Assembly (NCBI GenBank): GCA_002280515.1
Contig: NCEA01000004.1
Coordinates: 1 to 64,000, forward strand
DNA: 64,000 nt
Reading direction: 5' to 3'
DNA from: Rhodobacterales bacterium 32-67-9
GTDB lineage: Bacteria > Pseudomonadota > Alphaproteobacteria > Rhodobacterales > Rhodobacteraceae
Shown: positions 26,172 through 35,870 of the stretch, piece by piece
Layout of the letters: the number at the start of each line of letters is the position of its first letter
Position numbering within the stretch: the first letter of the stretch is position 1
The notes under the pieces: generated by a model
Told to the model about the DNA's origin: nothing
Databases searched by the model: none
Seen by the model: the letters and a program-made list of their open reading frames with translations, nothing else
Position numbers and translations under genes: made by a program

Positions 26172-26350
26172 GCGATGAGGTAAAGCCCGACCGGAGGATG
26201 CTGGAGGCGCTGGTTTGCCCGCTGACGCAGGCGCCACTCACCTACGACGCCGAGGCGCAGGAGCTGATCTCCAAGCCGGCGAAGCTCGCCTTTCCGATCC
26301 GGGGCGGCATTCCGGTGATGCTGGTCGACGAGGCGCGGCAGATCGAGTGA
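26168..26350 (+). CDS. Trm112-family small protein
   Basis: The 60-residue protein matches the Trm112/YcaR fold: [17 protein letters not shown], then [28 protein letters not shown]. The usual zinc pair CPxC is reduced to one Cys (CPLT), as in many alphaproteobacterial members, so metal binding is unlikely. Eukaryotic Trm112 activates methyltransferases; the bacterial role is unclear. It overlaps the Lon-N gene and converges on the ubiH-like gene across 33 bp. Confidence 0.9.
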   Translation: MSDEVKPDRRMLEALVCPLTQAPLTYDAEAQELISKPAKLAFPIRGGIPVMLVDEARQIE

Positions 26351-26383
26351 TGCGGCGCGGTGGCAGGTTTGCCTCGCCACAGG

Positions 26384-27610
26384 CTACAGCGGCTTGCCCT
26401 GCAGCAGCCTTGGCGGAGTGCCGGCGATTCCCGCCGCCTGCCGGATGAAGGCACGACGCAGGCCGGGGAGCGCGCCGACCACGCCCATGCCGAAGTCGCG
26501 CGCCGCGCGCAGAAGCGGATTGTCGTTCGAGAACAGCCGGTTGACCCCGTCCATGCCAAGCGCGAGCGTAGTCGCATCGAACCGCCGCCAGGTCTGGTAG
26601 CGGTCCAGCACGTCCGCGGCACCAATATCCTCCCCGCGTCGATGGGCGTCGACAAGCACTTCTGCGAGCGCGCCGACGTCGCGGAACCCGAGGTTGAGGC
26701 CTTGCCCGGCGATCGGGTGGACGCCGTGCGCGGCGTCTCCGACAAGGGCGAGGCGGTCGGCGATGTAGCTTACGGCGAGGGTCAGGTTCAGCGGATAGCT
26801 GAACCGGCCGCCGGCCAGTTCGATCGTCCCGAGGAAATCTCCGAAACGCGGCCGCAGCAGGTCGAGGAACGCCTCGTCGTCGAGGGCCGCGATGGCGTTT
26901 GCCTGTGCGTCCGCCTCGCTCCACACGATCGACGACCGGTTCCCCTTCAACGGCAGGATCGCGAGCGGCCCCGAGGGCATGAAGAACTGGTGCGCGATGC
27001 CGTTATGGGGTTTCTCATGCGCCACCGCGCAGACCAGCGCGGTCTGACCGTATCCCCAGCCGTTCCGGGTGATGCCCGCCCTTTGCGCCGTGCCCGATTG
27101 CCGCCCGTCGCAGCCGGCGAGAACCCGGCCGGTCAGGCGCCGCCCGTCCGACAGCGTCACCGTGACCCCGGCCGGCCCGGCCTCCTGTGCGGTCACGGTC
27201 GTGGCAGGCAGGTGGGTGATGCGCGGCTCTTCCTGCATTGCGGCAAGGAAGGCCACGTAGAGATGGCGGTCCTCGACCATGAAGCCCATCGGGCCTTCTT
27301 CTATCTCCGCCGCCTCGAAATGCAGGAAGAACGGCGATGGCCCCTCGCCCGGTCGCCCGTCCGATGTCTTGATTTCCAGCATCGGCTGGGCCTCGGGCGC
27401 GACCTGGTCCCAGACCCCGATCGCGGTCAGGAGGCGCTTGGAGGCGATGGCGAGCGCATAGGCGCGGCCGTCGAAATTCGCCTCGGCCCGGGCGCGAGCT
27501 GGCTGGGCGTCGATCACCGCGACCGAGAGCCCCGCCTGCGCCAGCGCGAGCGCAAGGGCCGGACCGTTCAGCCCGCCTCCGGTGATGATCACATCCGCAT
27601 CGTATTCCAT
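26384..27610 (-). CDS. UbiH/UbiF-family FAD-dependent monooxygenase (ubiquinone biosynthesis)
   Basis: The 408-residue flavoprotein hydroxylates the ubiquinone ring in the inner-membrane Coq complex. The FAD dinucleotide motif VIITGGGLNGPALALALAQAG is at residues 7-27, the middle DG motif in VLAGCDGRQSGTAQRAGI near 168, and the family motif LALVGDAAHGVHPIAGQGLNLGFRDV near 288. ATG 27610 puts the FAD fold at the N-terminus. The position hydroxylated (C5, C6 or C1) cannot be assigned from this sequence alone. Upstream is a 188-bp gap before the YdeI-like gene. Confidence 0.88.
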   Translation of the reverse strand: MEYDADVIITGGGLNGPALALALAQAGLSVAVIDAQPARARAEANFDGRAYALAIASKRLLTAIGVWDQVAPEAQPMLEIKTSDGRPGEGPSPFFLHFEAAEIEEGPMGFMVEDRHLYVAFLAAMQEEPRITHLPATTVTAQEAGPAGVTVTLSDGRRLTGRVLAGCDGRQSGTAQRAGITRNGWGYGQTALVCAVAHEKPHNGIAHQFFMPSGPLAILPLKGNRSSIVWSEADAQANAIAALDDEAFLDLLRPRFGDFLGTIELAGGRFSYPLNLTLAVSYIADRLALVGDAAHGVHPIAGQGLNLGFRDVGALAEVLVDAHRRGEDIGAADVLDRYQTWRRFDATTLALGMDGVNRLFSNDNPLLRAARDFGMGVVGALPGLRRAFIRQAAGIAGTPPRLLQGKPL

Positions 27611-27798
27611 GCCCGCCAGTATCCCCGCCCGTGCGGGATTGTCCATGCGCAGCGGTGCCGCACGGGAGGCATGGCGGTCGGCTCTGTGGGACGAAGCGGG
27701 TGTTGCCATCGAGGCGCGAAGGAACGCGTCCGACACTCGGGTGGGCAACGCGTTGACCCGATGCCTCCCTCGGCTAGACTGGCGGAAGGAGGCGCGCG

Positions 27799-28419
27799 AT
27801 GATCACCGAGATCGAAGATTTCTTCACCAGGGGCTGCGGTCGTTGCGCCCGGTTCGATACGCCCGACTGCTCCACCCGGCGCTGGGCCGACGGTCTGGCA
27901 GCGCTCCGCCGGATCTGCCTCGGCGCGGGGCTGACGGAAACGGTGAAGTGGGGCCATCCCTGCTACATGCACGCAGGCCGCAACGTGGCCCTGATCGGCG
28001 CCTTCCGCGAGGATTTCCGCCTGACCTTCTTCGAGCCGGCGCTCCTGACGGATCCGCAGCGCATTCTCGAACGGCAGGGGCCGAACAGTCGCCACCCCGG
28101 TACGGTTCGTTTCCGGTCCGACGCCTACCTCGCCGCGCGCGAACCCGCGCTGCGTGCCTGTCTGGCCGAGGCGATGGCCCATGCCGCCGCCGGCCTTCGC
28201 GCGCCGAAGGAGGCGGCCGATGCTGACCTGCCCGAGGAACTGGCGGAGGCGCTCGACAGCGATCCGGAACTGGCCGAGGCGTTTCATGCGCTGACACCGG
28301 GACGGCGGCGCAGCTACGCCATCGCGCTGAACGCCGCCAAGGCCGCCGCAACGCGCATCCGCCGCATCGAGCGTTTCCGTGACCGGATCCTTGCGGGCAA
28401 GGGCGCCAACGAACGCTAG
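27799..28419 (+). CDS. YdeI/OmdA-like DUF1801-type protein with Cys-rich N-terminus
   Basis: The 206-residue protein has a DUF1801-like core (LRRICLGAGLTETVKWGHPCYMHAGRNVALIGAFREDFRLTFF) and the C-terminal YdeI/OmdA helix pair (LPEELAEALDSDPELAEAFHALTPGRRRSYAIALNAAK...TRIRRIERFRDRILAGKG). An unusual N-terminus, TRGCGRCARFDTPDCSTRRW, carries three Cys in 12 residues. E. coli YdeI relatives are linked to envelope and peptide stress, but the molecular function is not known. Confidence 0.85.
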   Translation: MITEIEDFFTRGCGRCARFDTPDCSTRRWADGLAALRRICLGAGLTETVKWGHPCYMHAGRNVALIGAFREDFRLTFFEPALLTDPQRILERQGPNSRHPGTVRFRSDAYLAAREPALRACLAEAMAHAAAGLRAPKEAADADLPEELAEALDSDPELAEAFHALTPGRRRSYAIALNAAKAAATRIRRIERFRDRILAGKGANER

Positions 28420-28478
28420 CCCCGCTTTCCAACCCCGCGTTGCCGCGCTACCGTCGCTGCGAAACCACGGAGGCAGGC

Positions 28479-29807
28479 ATGGCGGAATGGCGGCAGATGA
28501 GCGCGGGCGACCTTGGCCGGGCGATCGGACAGGGCGAGATCGACCCCGAGGAACTGACGGCGGCGTTCCTCGACGCGATCCGTGCGCACACGTACCGTGA
28601 CCGCATCTACGCGCGGATGACCGAGGACCGGGCGCTGGCGGAAGCGGCGGCGGCGTCGAAGCGGGCGAAGGCCGGTCTGCGGCTTTCGCCGCTCGACGGG
28701 GTGCCGATCTCGTGGAAGGATCTCTTCGACACGGCGGGCGTGGCGACCGAGGCGGGCTCGCGGCTCCTTGAAGGCCGGGTGCCTGACGCAGATGCGGAGG
28801 TGTTGCGGACCGCGACGGCGCAGGGCCTCGTCTGCCTCGGCAAGACCCATATGACCGAACTGGCATTCTCCGGACTCGGCCTCAATCCGATGACTGCGAC
28901 ACCACCCAACGTCAACGATCCGGCGCTGGTGCCCGGCGGCTCGTCCTCCGGTGCCGCGACATCGGTCGGGTTCGGGCTGGCGGCGGCCGGCATCGGCTCC
29001 GACACCGGCGGATCGGTCCGCATCCCCGCCGCCTGGAACGACCTTGTGGGGCTCAAGACCACCTCCGGCCGGCTCTCGCTGAACGGTGTCGTGCCGCTGG
29101 TCGAAAGTTTCGACACCGTCGGGCCGTTGACCCGCACGGTCGAGGATGCGGCCCTCCTTCTTGCCGCCCTCGAAGGCTCCAAACCCGCTGACCTGACCGG
29201 CGCGACGCTGAACGGCGCCCGCTTCCTCGTCCTCGACAACGTCGCCCAGGACGACATCCGCCCCGAACCGCGCGCGGGCTTCACCCATGCGCTCGAACGG
29301 CTGAAGGACGCCGGCGCGACCCTCACCCACGGCGCCATCCCCGAGCTTGCCGACGCGATGGGCCTTTCCGGCATCCTCTTCACGACCGAGGCCTACGCCA
29401 CCTGGCGGCGCGAGATCGAGGCGGTGCCGGAGAAGATGTTCGGCCCCGTCCGCGACCGCTTCCGCGCGGGCGCGGCCCATTCCGGCGCCGATTTCGTCGC
29501 CGCCTGGCGCTGGCTGAAGGCGATCCGCGCGGTCTGGGCGGAACGCACGGCCTCCTATGACGCGGTCCTCGTGCCGACTTCGGTGACGCTGCCGCCGAAC
29601 GCCGACAGGCTGATGGCCGACACCGACTATTTCGTCACCGAGAACCTCCTCGCACTGCGCAATACCCGGATCGGTAACCTCATGGGATTGTCGGCCCTGA
29701 CACTGCCGACCGGGCTGCCGATGACCGGGATCATGCTCATGGGTCGCCCGATGGGAGAGGAAAGGCTGCTCAGGATCGGGGCGGCGGCCGAAACCGCGCT
29801 GCGCTGA
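28479..29807 (+). CDS. Amidase-signature family amidase
   Basis: The 442-residue enzyme has the complete amidase-signature catalytic triad: Lys80 in GVPISWKDLFDTAG, Ser155 in PGGSSSGAATSVGFG, and nucleophile Ser179 in GSDTGGSVRIPAAWN. It lacks features that would mark GatA (no neighbouring gatB/gatC), so it is a stand-alone amidase of unknown substrate. ATG 28479 follows GGAGG. A 126-bp gap with a candidate promoter separates it from dapC. Confidence 0.9.
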   Translation: MAEWRQMSAGDLGRAIGQGEIDPEELTAAFLDAIRAHTYRDRIYARMTEDRALAEAAAASKRAKAGLRLSPLDGVPISWKDLFDTAGVATEAGSRLLEGRVPDADAEVLRTATAQGLVCLGKTHMTELAFSGLGLNPMTATPPNVNDPALVPGGSSSGAATSVGFGLAAAGIGSDTGGSVRIPAAWNDLVGLKTTSGRLSLNGVVPLVESFDTVGPLTRTVEDAALLLAALEGSKPADLTGATLNGARFLVLDNVAQDDIRPEPRAGFTHALERLKDAGATLTHGAIPELADAMGLSGILFTTEAYATWRREIEAVPEKMFGPVRDRFRAGAAHSGADFVAAWRWLKAIRAVWAERTASYDAVLVPTSVTLPPNADRLMADTDYFVTENLLALRNTRIGNLMGLSALTLPTGLPMTGIMLMGRPMGEERLLRIGAAAETALR

Positions 29808-29861
29808 GGGCCAAAAAGCCACAATCGGCAGGCTCCAGCCCCCGGAAAGCATTGCTTTTTC

Positions 29862-29890
29862 TGGACCCGCGCGCGCGACCCCGCTAATCT
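29862..29890 (+). promoter_or_regulatory. Candidate promoter of dapC-ftsK
   Basis: TGGACC at 29862-29867 and TAATCT at 29885-29890 are 17 bp apart, 43 bp before the preferred dapC ATG. Just upstream AAAGC-ATT-GCTTT with a T run may end the amidase transcript. Confidence 0.3.
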
Positions 29891-29933
29891 GCGGCAAAAC
29901 GGGGCATGAATGACCCCGATGATTGAGGCAGAA

Positions 29934-31124
29934 ATGGCGTTTCCAGAGCGGTTTTCGAACCTGCCAGATTACGCGTTCCCGCGTCTGCGGAAGTTGCTCG
30001 ACACCCACGCGGCGGGTGGCGAGCCCATTGCCATGACCATCGGCGAGCCGCGCCACGCGATCCCCGACTTCGTCGCCCCCACGCTCGCCGCCCATGTGAA
30101 CGAGTTCGGGCAGTATCCCCCGAACGAAGGCACGCCGGGCCTTCTTGCCGCCATCGCCGGCTGGCTCCGCCTGCGTTACGGGGCCGATCTCGGGCCCGAA
30201 CGGATCATGGTCCTGAACGGCACCCGCGAAGGGCTCTTCGACGCCTGCATGGCGCTTTGCCCCGAGGTCAAGAACGGCCGCCAGCCTGTCGTGCTGATGC
30301 CGAACCCGTTCTACCAGCCCTATGCCGCCGCGGCCCTCTCGGTCGGCGCCGAACCTGTCTATGTCCCGGCCACGGCGGCGACCGGGTTCCTGCCGGATTA
30401 CGCCGCACTGCCGGCCGACATCCTCGACCGCACCGCGCTCGCCTATCTCTGCTCGCCCGCGAACCCGCAAGGCGCGGTCGCCTCGCGCGACTATCTCGCC
30501 GAGGTGCTGCGGCTGGCGGAGAGGCACGACTTCATCCTTCTCTCCGACGAATGCTATTCCGAGATCTGGCGCGACCATCCGCCCGTCGGCGCGCTTCAGG
30601 TCGCCGACGAGATCGGCGCCGACCCCGAGCGGGTCGCGGTCTTCCATTCGCTTTCGAAACGCTCGAACCTGCCGGGCCTGCGCTCCGGATTCGTCGCCGG
30701 CGGGGCCGGGGCCATCGCCCGCTTCCGGCAACTGCGCGCCTATGGCGGAGCGCCCTTGCCGTTGCCGGTGCAGCGCGTTTCCGAGAAGGCTTGGGGCGAC
30801 GAAACGCATGTCGACGTCAGCCGTGCGCTCTATCAGGAAAAATTCCGCATCGCCGACAAGATCTTTGCCGGCATGCAAGGGTATCAGGGACCGGAGGGCG
30901 GGTTCTTCCTCTGGTTGCCGGTCCCCGAGTCCGTCGGTGACGGCGAGGCGGCCGCGCTGAAGCTCTGGCGCGAAACCGGGGTGCGCGTGCTCCCCGGCGC
31001 CTATCTTGCCCGCGAGGTCGCGGGCCATAATCCGGGGAAGGGTTACATCCGTGTCGCGATGGTAGCCCCAAAAGAAGAAATGCGGCGCGGGCTGACGATG
31101 CTCCGCGACTGCCTCTACGGTTGA
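29934..31124 (+). CDS. dapC: Succinyldiaminopimelate aminotransferase-like enzyme DapC
   Basis: The 396-residue PLP enzyme fits DapC, which converts N-succinyl-2-amino-6-ketopimelate to N-succinyl-LL-diaminopimelate with glutamate. Blocks: [21 protein letters not shown] at the start, [52 protein letters not shown], the Schiff-base region [21 protein letters not shown], and a C-terminal [11 protein letters not shown] 29934 is favoured because GAGG lies 5 nt upstream; ATGs at 29910 and 29919 are in frame. It precedes ftsK by 14 bp. The dapD gene lies 6 kb upstream on the same strand. Confidence 0.88.
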   Translation: MAFPERFSNLPDYAFPRLRKLLDTHAAGGEPIAMTIGEPRHAIPDFVAPTLAAHVNEFGQYPPNEGTPGLLAAIAGWLRLRYGADLGPERIMVLNGTREGLFDACMALCPEVKNGRQPVVLMPNPFYQPYAAAALSVGAEPVYVPATAATGFLPDYAALPADILDRTALAYLCSPANPQGAVASRDYLAEVLRLAERHDFILLSDECYSEIWRDHPPVGALQVADEIGADPERVAVFHSLSKRSNLPGLRSGFVAGGAGAIARFRQLRAYGGAPLPLPVQRVSEKAWGDETHVDVSRALYQEKFRIADKIFAGMQGYQGPEGGFFLWLPVPESVGDGEAAALKLWRETGVRVLPGAYLAREVAGHNPGKGYIRVAMVAPKEEMRRGLTMLRDCLYG

Positions 31125-31138
31125 GGGACGAGGGACAT

Positions 31139-34057
31139 ATGGCATCCTACCAGGCAAGACAGCGCGATCCGCTTCTGGACCAGAACATTCAGGCCGCGAT
31201 CGAGAGGCGCGGGAAAGAGCTTCTTGGCGCCGCGCTGATCGTTCTGGCGGTGCTGACCGCGATGATGCTGGCAAGCTATTCGCCCGATGATCCTTCCTGG
31301 CTCGCTGCGACTGACGAGCCTGCGCAAAACCTTCTCGGCCGCTTCGGCGCCGCCATCGCCTCGCCGCTCTTCGTCATCGCCGGGCACGGGTCGTGGGGGA
31401 TCGCGGTGGTCTTCGCGGCCTGGGGCCTGCGCTTCATGCTCCATCGTGGCGAGGAACGCGCGCTCGGCCGGGTGATCTTCGCCCCCATCGCCGTCGCACT
31501 GATGTCGGTCTATGCCTCGACCATGCTGGCGGGCCCCGACTGGGCGCACAGCTTCGGTCTTGGCGGACTTTTCGGCGATACGATCCTCGGGGCGATCCTT
31601 GGGGTGGCGCCGGTCTCGGCGACGCTCGGGCTCAAGGTGATGTCGGTCCTCGTGGGGGCCGGCACGCTCGTCATGGCGCTCTTCGTCCTTGGCTTCGACA
31701 TGCGCGAAGTGAAGGCGATCGGGCGCTTCCTTCTGGTCGGTTCGATCGTCGCCTATGATTGGCTGCTGCGCACTCTCGGACGTGGCGCCGTCGCGTCGCT
31801 GCATGGCGCAAAGGCGCTTCAGGACCGGAACCGTGCCCGCCGCGAGGCGGCGCTGGAACGGGCCGGGGACGAGGCCACCTGGGCCGGGGCGCAGAGGTTG
31901 GATGTCGTCGCAGACGCGCCGCGACGTGGTGCGCAGGTTTTGCGCGCCGATCCGCGCTTTGCCGACCCGATGGTGTCGGAACGGCCCCCGGTCCGCGAAA
32001 AGCGCGGCCTTTTCGCCCGCGTGACCGAGCTTGCCCGCCGCCAGGCCGAACCCGACTATATGGACGATCCCGAACCGGAACTGATCGAGCCGCACCTCTC
32101 GCGTTGGGCCCGCAACGCCGAGGCGCCGTCCGAGGACCGCATCAAGGCGCGTATCGCCGATGCGGTGAAATCCCGCGGCGCCCATGCCGTTGCGGCGGAC
32201 CCCGTGCTGCGCGCCGAACCCCCTCTGACCGCGATGGCCGCAGCCCGACTGGGCACCGCCGCTGCCGTGGCGACTGCTTCCGCCGAGCCGCGCTTCATGC
32301 CGGCCGCGCGCCTGCCCGGCGGCAATGTCTTCACCCCTGAGGACGAACCTGTCGGCGCCCCGCTGACGGCCGAACCCCTCTTCGACACCGAAGACGGCTT
32401 CGACCACAACGTCTTCGCCGATCTCGACGGCGATGCCATAGCGGCTTCCCACAAGCCGATCGTCCAGCACGCCGCCCGCAAGGCGCCCGCGCCCTCGCGC
32501 CAGGCCCTCGCCGAAGCCCAGCCGCGCCTCAGGTTCGAGGAAACCGCCGCCGAGTACGAGGTGCCGCCGCTTTCGCTGCTGGCCAGCCCCTCTTCCGTCC
32601 AGCGCCGCCCGCTTTCCGACGAGTCGCTCGAGGAAAACGCGCGGATGCTCGAAAGCGTCCTCGACGACTACGGCGTGAAGGGAGAGATCGTCTCGGTCCG
32701 CCCCGGCCCGGTCGTCACCATGTACGAACTGGAACCGGCGCCCGGCCTCAAGGCCTCTCGCGTCATCGGCCTCGCCGACGACATCGCGCGGTCGATGTCG
32801 GCGCTCTCCGCCCGCGTCTCCACCGTCCCCGGTCGCACCGTGATCGGCATCGAACTGCCGAACGCCTTCCGCGAAAAGGTCGTGCTGCGCGAAATCCTCT
32901 CCGCCCGCGACTTTGGCGACTCGGGCTTGCGCCTGCCGCTCGCCCTCGGCAAGGACATCGCCGGCGAACCCGTCATCGCCAACCTCGCCAAGATGCCCCA
33001 CCTGCTGATCGCCGGCACCACCGGCTCGGGCAAATCCGTCGCCATCAACACGATGATCCTCTCGCTCCTCTACAAGCTCACGCCCGAGGAATGCCGGCTC
33101 ATCATGATCGACCCGAAGATGCTGGAACTTTCCGTCTACGACGGCATCCCGCATCTCCTCTCCCCCGTCGTCACCGACCCGAAGAAGGCCGTCGTCGCCC
33201 TCAAATGGACCGTGGGCGAGATGGAGGAGCGGTATCGCAAGATGTCCAAGATGGGGGTGCGCAACATCGAGGGCTACAACGGCCGCGTCCGCGAGGCCCT
33301 CGCCAAGAACGAGATGTTCAAGCGCACCATCCAGACCGGCTTTGACGAGGAAACCGGCGACCCGGTTTTCGAGACCGAGGAATTCGAACCGAAGACCATT
33401 CCTTACATCGTCGTCATCGTCGACGAGATGGCCGACCTGATGATGGTGGCGGGCAAAGAGATCGAGGCCTGCATCCAGCGCCTCGCCCAGATGGCCCGCG
33501 CCTCCGGCATCCACCTCATCATGGCGACGCAGCGGCCCTCGGTCGATGTCATCACCGGCACGATCAAGGCCAACTTCCCGACCCGGATCTCGTTCCAGGT
33601 CACCTCCAAGATCGACAGCCGCACCATTCTCGGAGAGATGGGCGCCGAGCAGCTTCTTGGCATGGGCGACATGCTCTACATGGCCGGCGGCTCCCGCATC
33701 ACCCGCATCCACGGGCCGTTCGTCAGCGATGAGGAGGTCGAGGAGATCGTCAACCACCTCAAGTCCTACGGGCCCCCGGAATACATGTCCGGCGTGGTCG
33801 AGGGCCCGGACGAGGACAAGGAGAGCGAGATCGACCTCGTCCTCGGCCTCGGCGGCGACGGCGGTGAGGATGCCTTGTACGATCAGGCCGTGCAGGTCGT
33901 GCTGCGCGACCGGAAAGTGTCGACCTCGTATATCCAGAGGAAGCTCGGCATCGGTTACAACAAGGCCGCAAGGCTGGTGGAGCAGATGGAGGACCAGGGC
34001 GTGGTGTCGGCCGCGAACCATGTGGGGAAACGGGAAATCCTCGTCCCCGAACAATAA
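31139..34057 (+). CDS. ftsK: DNA translocase FtsK
   Basis: FtsK pumps DNA at the septum and activates XerCD recombination at dif. The 972-residue protein has an N-terminal membrane domain with about four helices (residues 25-195), a long low-complexity Pro/Ala/Glu-rich linker to about 500, and the motor domain with Walker A GTTGSGKS (626-633), Walker [17 protein letters not shown] and [15 protein letters not shown]-terminal winged-helix gamma domain ([33 protein letters not shown]) reads KOPS sites. A nearly full-length open frame on the opposite strand is a GC-rich shadow. A palindromic repeat starts 6 bp after the stop. Confidence 0.97.
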   Translation: MASYQARQRDPLLDQNIQAAIERRGKELLGAALIVLAVLTAMMLASYSPDDPSWLAATDEPAQNLLGRFGAAIASPLFVIAGHGSWGIAVVFAAWGLRFMLHRGEERALGRVIFAPIAVALMSVYASTMLAGPDWAHSFGLGGLFGDTILGAILGVAPVSATLGLKVMSVLVGAGTLVMALFVLGFDMREVKAIGRFLLVGSIVAYDWLLRTLGRGAVASLHGAKALQDRNRARREAALERAGDEATWAGAQRLDVVADAPRRGAQVLRADPRFADPMVSERPPVREKRGLFARVTELARRQAEPDYMDDPEPELIEPHLSRWARNAEAPSEDRIKARIADAVKSRGAHAVAADPVLRAEPPLTAMAAARLGTAAAVATASAEPRFMPAARLPGGNVFTPEDEPVGAPLTAEPLFDTEDGFDHNVFADLDGDAIAASHKPIVQHAARKAPAPSRQALAEAQPRLRFEETAAEYEVPPLSLLASPSSVQRRPLSDESLEENARMLESVLDDYGVKGEIVSVRPGPVVTMYELEPAPGLKASRVIGLADDIARSMSALSARVSTVPGRTVIGIELPNAFREKVVLREILSARDFGDSGLRLPLALGKDIAGEPVIANLAKMPHLLIAGTTGSGKSVAINTMILSLLYKLTPEECRLIMIDPKMLELSVYDGIPHLLSPVVTDPKKAVVALKWTVGEMEERYRKMSKMGVRNIEGYNGRVREALAKNEMFKRTIQTGFDEETGDPVFETEEFEPKTIPYIVVIVDEMADLMMVAGKEIEACIQRLAQMARASGIHLIMATQRPSVDVITGTIKANFPTRISFQVTSKIDSRTILGEMGAEQLLGMGDMLYMAGGSRITRIHGPFVSDEEVEEIVNHLKSYGPPEYMSGVVEGPDEDKESEIDLVLGLGGDGGEDALYDQAVQVVLRDRKVSTSYIQRKLGIGYNKAARLVEQMEDQGVVSAANHVGKREILVPEQ

Positions 34058-34063
34058 CCGTAA

Positions 34064-34084
34064 GGTGCGCATTCATTGCGCACC
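34064..34084. repeat. Palindromic repeat copy 1 / ftsK terminator
   Basis: GGTGCGCA-TTCAT-TGCGCACC, perfect 8-bp arms, starts 6 bp after the ftsK stop. It has the same GGTGCG...CGCACC frame as 34499-34520 and is probably both a repeat copy and a transcription end. Confidence 0.55.
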
Positions 34085-34106
34085 CCACGCCGCCCTTGGA
34101 GCACCA

Positions 34107-34346
34107 ATGATCTTCACCAAACTCTGCCGAATTGTTGCTTTTCTTGCCATTGTCTCCGGCATCATACTGGTTGGCATGGGTGCCATTCTGGCTACTAGTA
34201 ACGAACCCGGTACCGACCTTTCCCCGATCATCGGGCGCCGTAGCACTGGCCAAGTTATCGACAGAGGTTTTTATATAATCCTCGTAGGGATCGTCCTGGG
34301 CACCCTCTCAGACATCAGCCGAGCCTTGCAATCCAAACTCGGCTGA
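34107..34346 (+). CDS. Small two-helix membrane protein, hypothetical
   Basis: The 79-residue protein has a hydrophobic helix at residues 9-29 (IVAFLAIVSGIILVGMGAILA), a polar loop NEPGTDLSPIIGRRSTGQVIDRG, and a second helix at about 54-66 (FYIILVGIVLGTLS) before the polar end. TTGGAG precedes ATG 34107. The base composition is visibly less GC-rich than its neighbours, with Ile and Leu codons such as ATA and TTG that are rare here, which suggests recent acquisition. It sits between palindromic repeats just after ftsK. I do not recognise a characterised family. Confidence 0.65.
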   Translation: MIFTKLCRIVAFLAIVSGIILVGMGAILATSNEPGTDLSPIIGRRSTGQVIDRGFYIILVGIVLGTLSDISRALQSKLG

Positions 34347-34400
34347 CCGTAGGGCGAGGTTCACCCCGCCACCGGTCTCAACGTTCGCACTCCACCCCGC

Positions 34401-34432
34401 GGGCAGCGCCCGACCCTGGGTGGGCGCTGCCC
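34401..34432. repeat. 11-bp inverted repeat in repeat-rich gap
   Basis: GGGCAGCGCCC and GGGCGCTGCCC are perfect complements around a 10-nt loop. The stretch 34347-34519 has no plausible gene and holds this hairpin and two palindromic repeat copies, so it looks like a small repeat island between two convergent transcription units. Confidence 0.6.
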
Positions 34433-34462
34433 GGCGTTGCCGCCGGGCGGAGCAAGCCGTAG

Positions 34463-34482
34463 GGTGTGTGCTCGCACGCACC
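34463..34482. repeat. Palindromic repeat copy 2 (degenerate)
   Basis: GGTGTGTGC-TC-GCACGCACC is an imperfect palindrome (one T:G mismatch), preceded by GTAG like the other copies. It lies 16 bp from copy 3. Confidence 0.45.
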
Positions 34483-34498
34483 ACTCCCTCGCCGCAAA

Positions 34499-34520
34499 GG
34501 GTGCGTGAAATCACGCACCC
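34499..34520. repeat. Palindromic repeat copy 3
   Basis: GGGTGCGTGA-AA-TCACGCACCC has perfect 10-bp arms. Its right end is CCCTAC, forming the stop codon of a possible small minus-strand gene, so it could serve as that gene's terminator. Confidence 0.6.
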
Positions 34521-34651
34521 TACCTCCCCAACCGCGAATCCCTCAACGCGGTCAGCCCCTTCACCTTCTCGCGCTCCCCGTCCTCCCGCGCTGCTTCGAC
34601 CGCCGCCTCGGGATCGAAGACCTCGCGGCGGAGCGCATAGACCCTCGCCAC
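34520..34651 (-). CDS. Possible small protein downstream of the AlkB-like gene
   Basis: A 43-residue frame from GTG 34651 (TTG 34672 is an alternative) reads VARVYALRREVFDPEAAVEAAREDG and onward to RDSRLGR. Its charged, helix-like composition looks protein-like, and it ends in a terminator-like palindrome. It starts 23 bp after the AlkB-like stop on the same strand. The start codon is non-standard and no family is recognised. Confidence 0.3.
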   Translation of the reverse strand: MARVYALRREVFDPEAAVEAAREDGEREKVKGLTALRDSRLGR

Positions 34652-34674
34652 TCCTGCAACCCCATACCCCAACC

Positions 34675-35817
34675 CTAGCTCGCCCCCTTCGGCATCGGCA
34701 GGCGGCCGGAGTTGTAGTCCGACCAGTCGGCGATGTCGGGGTAGTAGGCCTTGCGCCAGGCGCGGACGCGGGGGTTCATGCGGCGGCGCCAGAGCGGCGG
34801 GATCATCGCGAGCGCGGTCATCGCCGGATAGCCGAGGGGAAGCTGCGGCGCCTCGTCGGCCGAATAGGTCTGCAACAGCGGAAAGCGGCGGTCGGGCCTG
34901 AAATGGTGGTCGGAATGGCGCTGAAGGTTGATCAGCATCCAGTTCGTCACCCTGTGGTCGGCATTCCAGGAATGGCGCGGCAGGACATGCTCGTATTTCC
35001 CGTCGCCGAAGTGGCGCCGGGTCAGGCCGTAATGCTCGACATAGTTCACAAGCTCCAGCTGCCAGACCGCGACGAAGGCCTGCCAGACGAAAAGCCCGAG
35101 GCCGGCCCAGCCGCCGAGTGCCAGGGCAAGGCCGAGTGCCGCGAGCTGAAGCGCGCCGTAGCGCCAGAACGGGTTTGACGGATGGAGGTTTGGCCGGCCG
35201 GCGCGGGCGAGCATCTGCGCCTCGGCCCGCCAGGCCGAACCGGGGCCTTCGGCGAGAACCCGGGCGAAGGCCCGGTGGAACCCTTCGTTGTAGCGCGCTG
35301 TCACCGCGTCGCGCGGGGTGCCGACATAGCGGTGATGCACCAGAAGATGCTCGCTCCGGAAATGGCTGTAGAGCACGGTGGCAAGCAGAAGGTCGCCGAG
35401 CCAGCGTTCGACCCGGCTCTTCTGGTGCATCAGTTCGTGCGCATAGGTGATGCCGACCGAGCCGGAGATCACCCCGACACCGAAGAAGAGCACGATCTTT
35501 TCCCAAGGCCCGAGGTGATCCGAACCGGTGACATACCAGATCAGCCCGTAAAGTGTCGCGGCCTGGAGAGGGAACCAGATCAGGGTGATGAGCCGGTACC
35601 AGAAAAGATCGCTCTCCGGTGTGCCGGTGTCGGGATTGTCGCGATTGAGCCCGGCGGCGGCGTCGAGGATCGTGGTGACGACCCAGCCGTAAAGCGGCAA
35701 GAGCCAGACTGTCCAGCCACCCGCCGCCGCGCCGATGACGGCGAGGGGAATCAGGACCAGAGACAGCCAGAAGGGCAGGGCCGAAGCCAGTCGAGAGATG
35801 GGGGCGGGGCCGGGCAT
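34675..35817 (-). CDS. AlkB-type alkane 1-monooxygenase / membrane di-iron hydroxylase
   Basis: The 380-residue inner-membrane protein carries the histidine boxes of AlkB-type hydroxylases: HELMHQ near residue 126, EHLLVHHRYVGTPRDAVTA near 154, NYVEHYGLTRR near 256 and LQRHSDHH near 296. About six hydrophobic helices surround them. Relative to canonical AlkB, HELxHK has Gln for Lys and EHxRGHH has Leu-Leu-Val in the variable positions, so it may act on a substrate other than medium-chain alkanes. ATG 35817 starts MPGPAPISRLASALPF. No rubredoxin gene is next to it; electron supply must come from elsewhere. It follows mutY by 53 bp. Confidence 0.85.
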   Translation of the reverse strand: MPGPAPISRLASALPFWLSLVLIPLAVIGAAAGGWTVWLLPLYGWVVTTILDAAAGLNRDNPDTGTPESDLFWYRLITLIWFPLQAATLYGLIWYVTGSDHLGPWEKIVLFFGVGVISGSVGITYAHELMHQKSRVERWLGDLLLATVLYSHFRSEHLLVHHRYVGTPRDAVTARYNEGFHRAFARVLAEGPGSAWRAEAQMLARAGRPNLHPSNPFWRYGALQLAALGLALALGGWAGLGLFVWQAFVAVWQLELVNYVEHYGLTRRHFGDGKYEHVLPRHSWNADHRVTNWMLINLQRHSDHHFRPDRRFPLLQTYSADEAPQLPLGYPAMTALAMIPPLWRRRMNPRVRAWRKAYYPDIADWSDYNSGRLPMPKGAS

Positions 35818-35870
35818 CGGGTTCCGTTTCGTCGTTCCGGGGCGAAGTCTAGCCGGGCCGACGCGAGGGC

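Noticed and set aside
26360-26380. Imperfect GTGGC/GCCAC hairpin between the convergent Trm112 and UbiH genes
   Set aside because: Stem is short and bulged, with no T tract; too weak to call a terminator.
28416-31274. 952-codon minus-strand frame
   Set aside because: It is antisense to the amidase and dapC genes with intact catalytic residues; no recognisable domains.
31115-34072. 985-codon open frame on the minus strand
   Set aside because: It is the complement of ftsK, whose motor and gamma domains are certain. Low stop frequency at high GC explains it.
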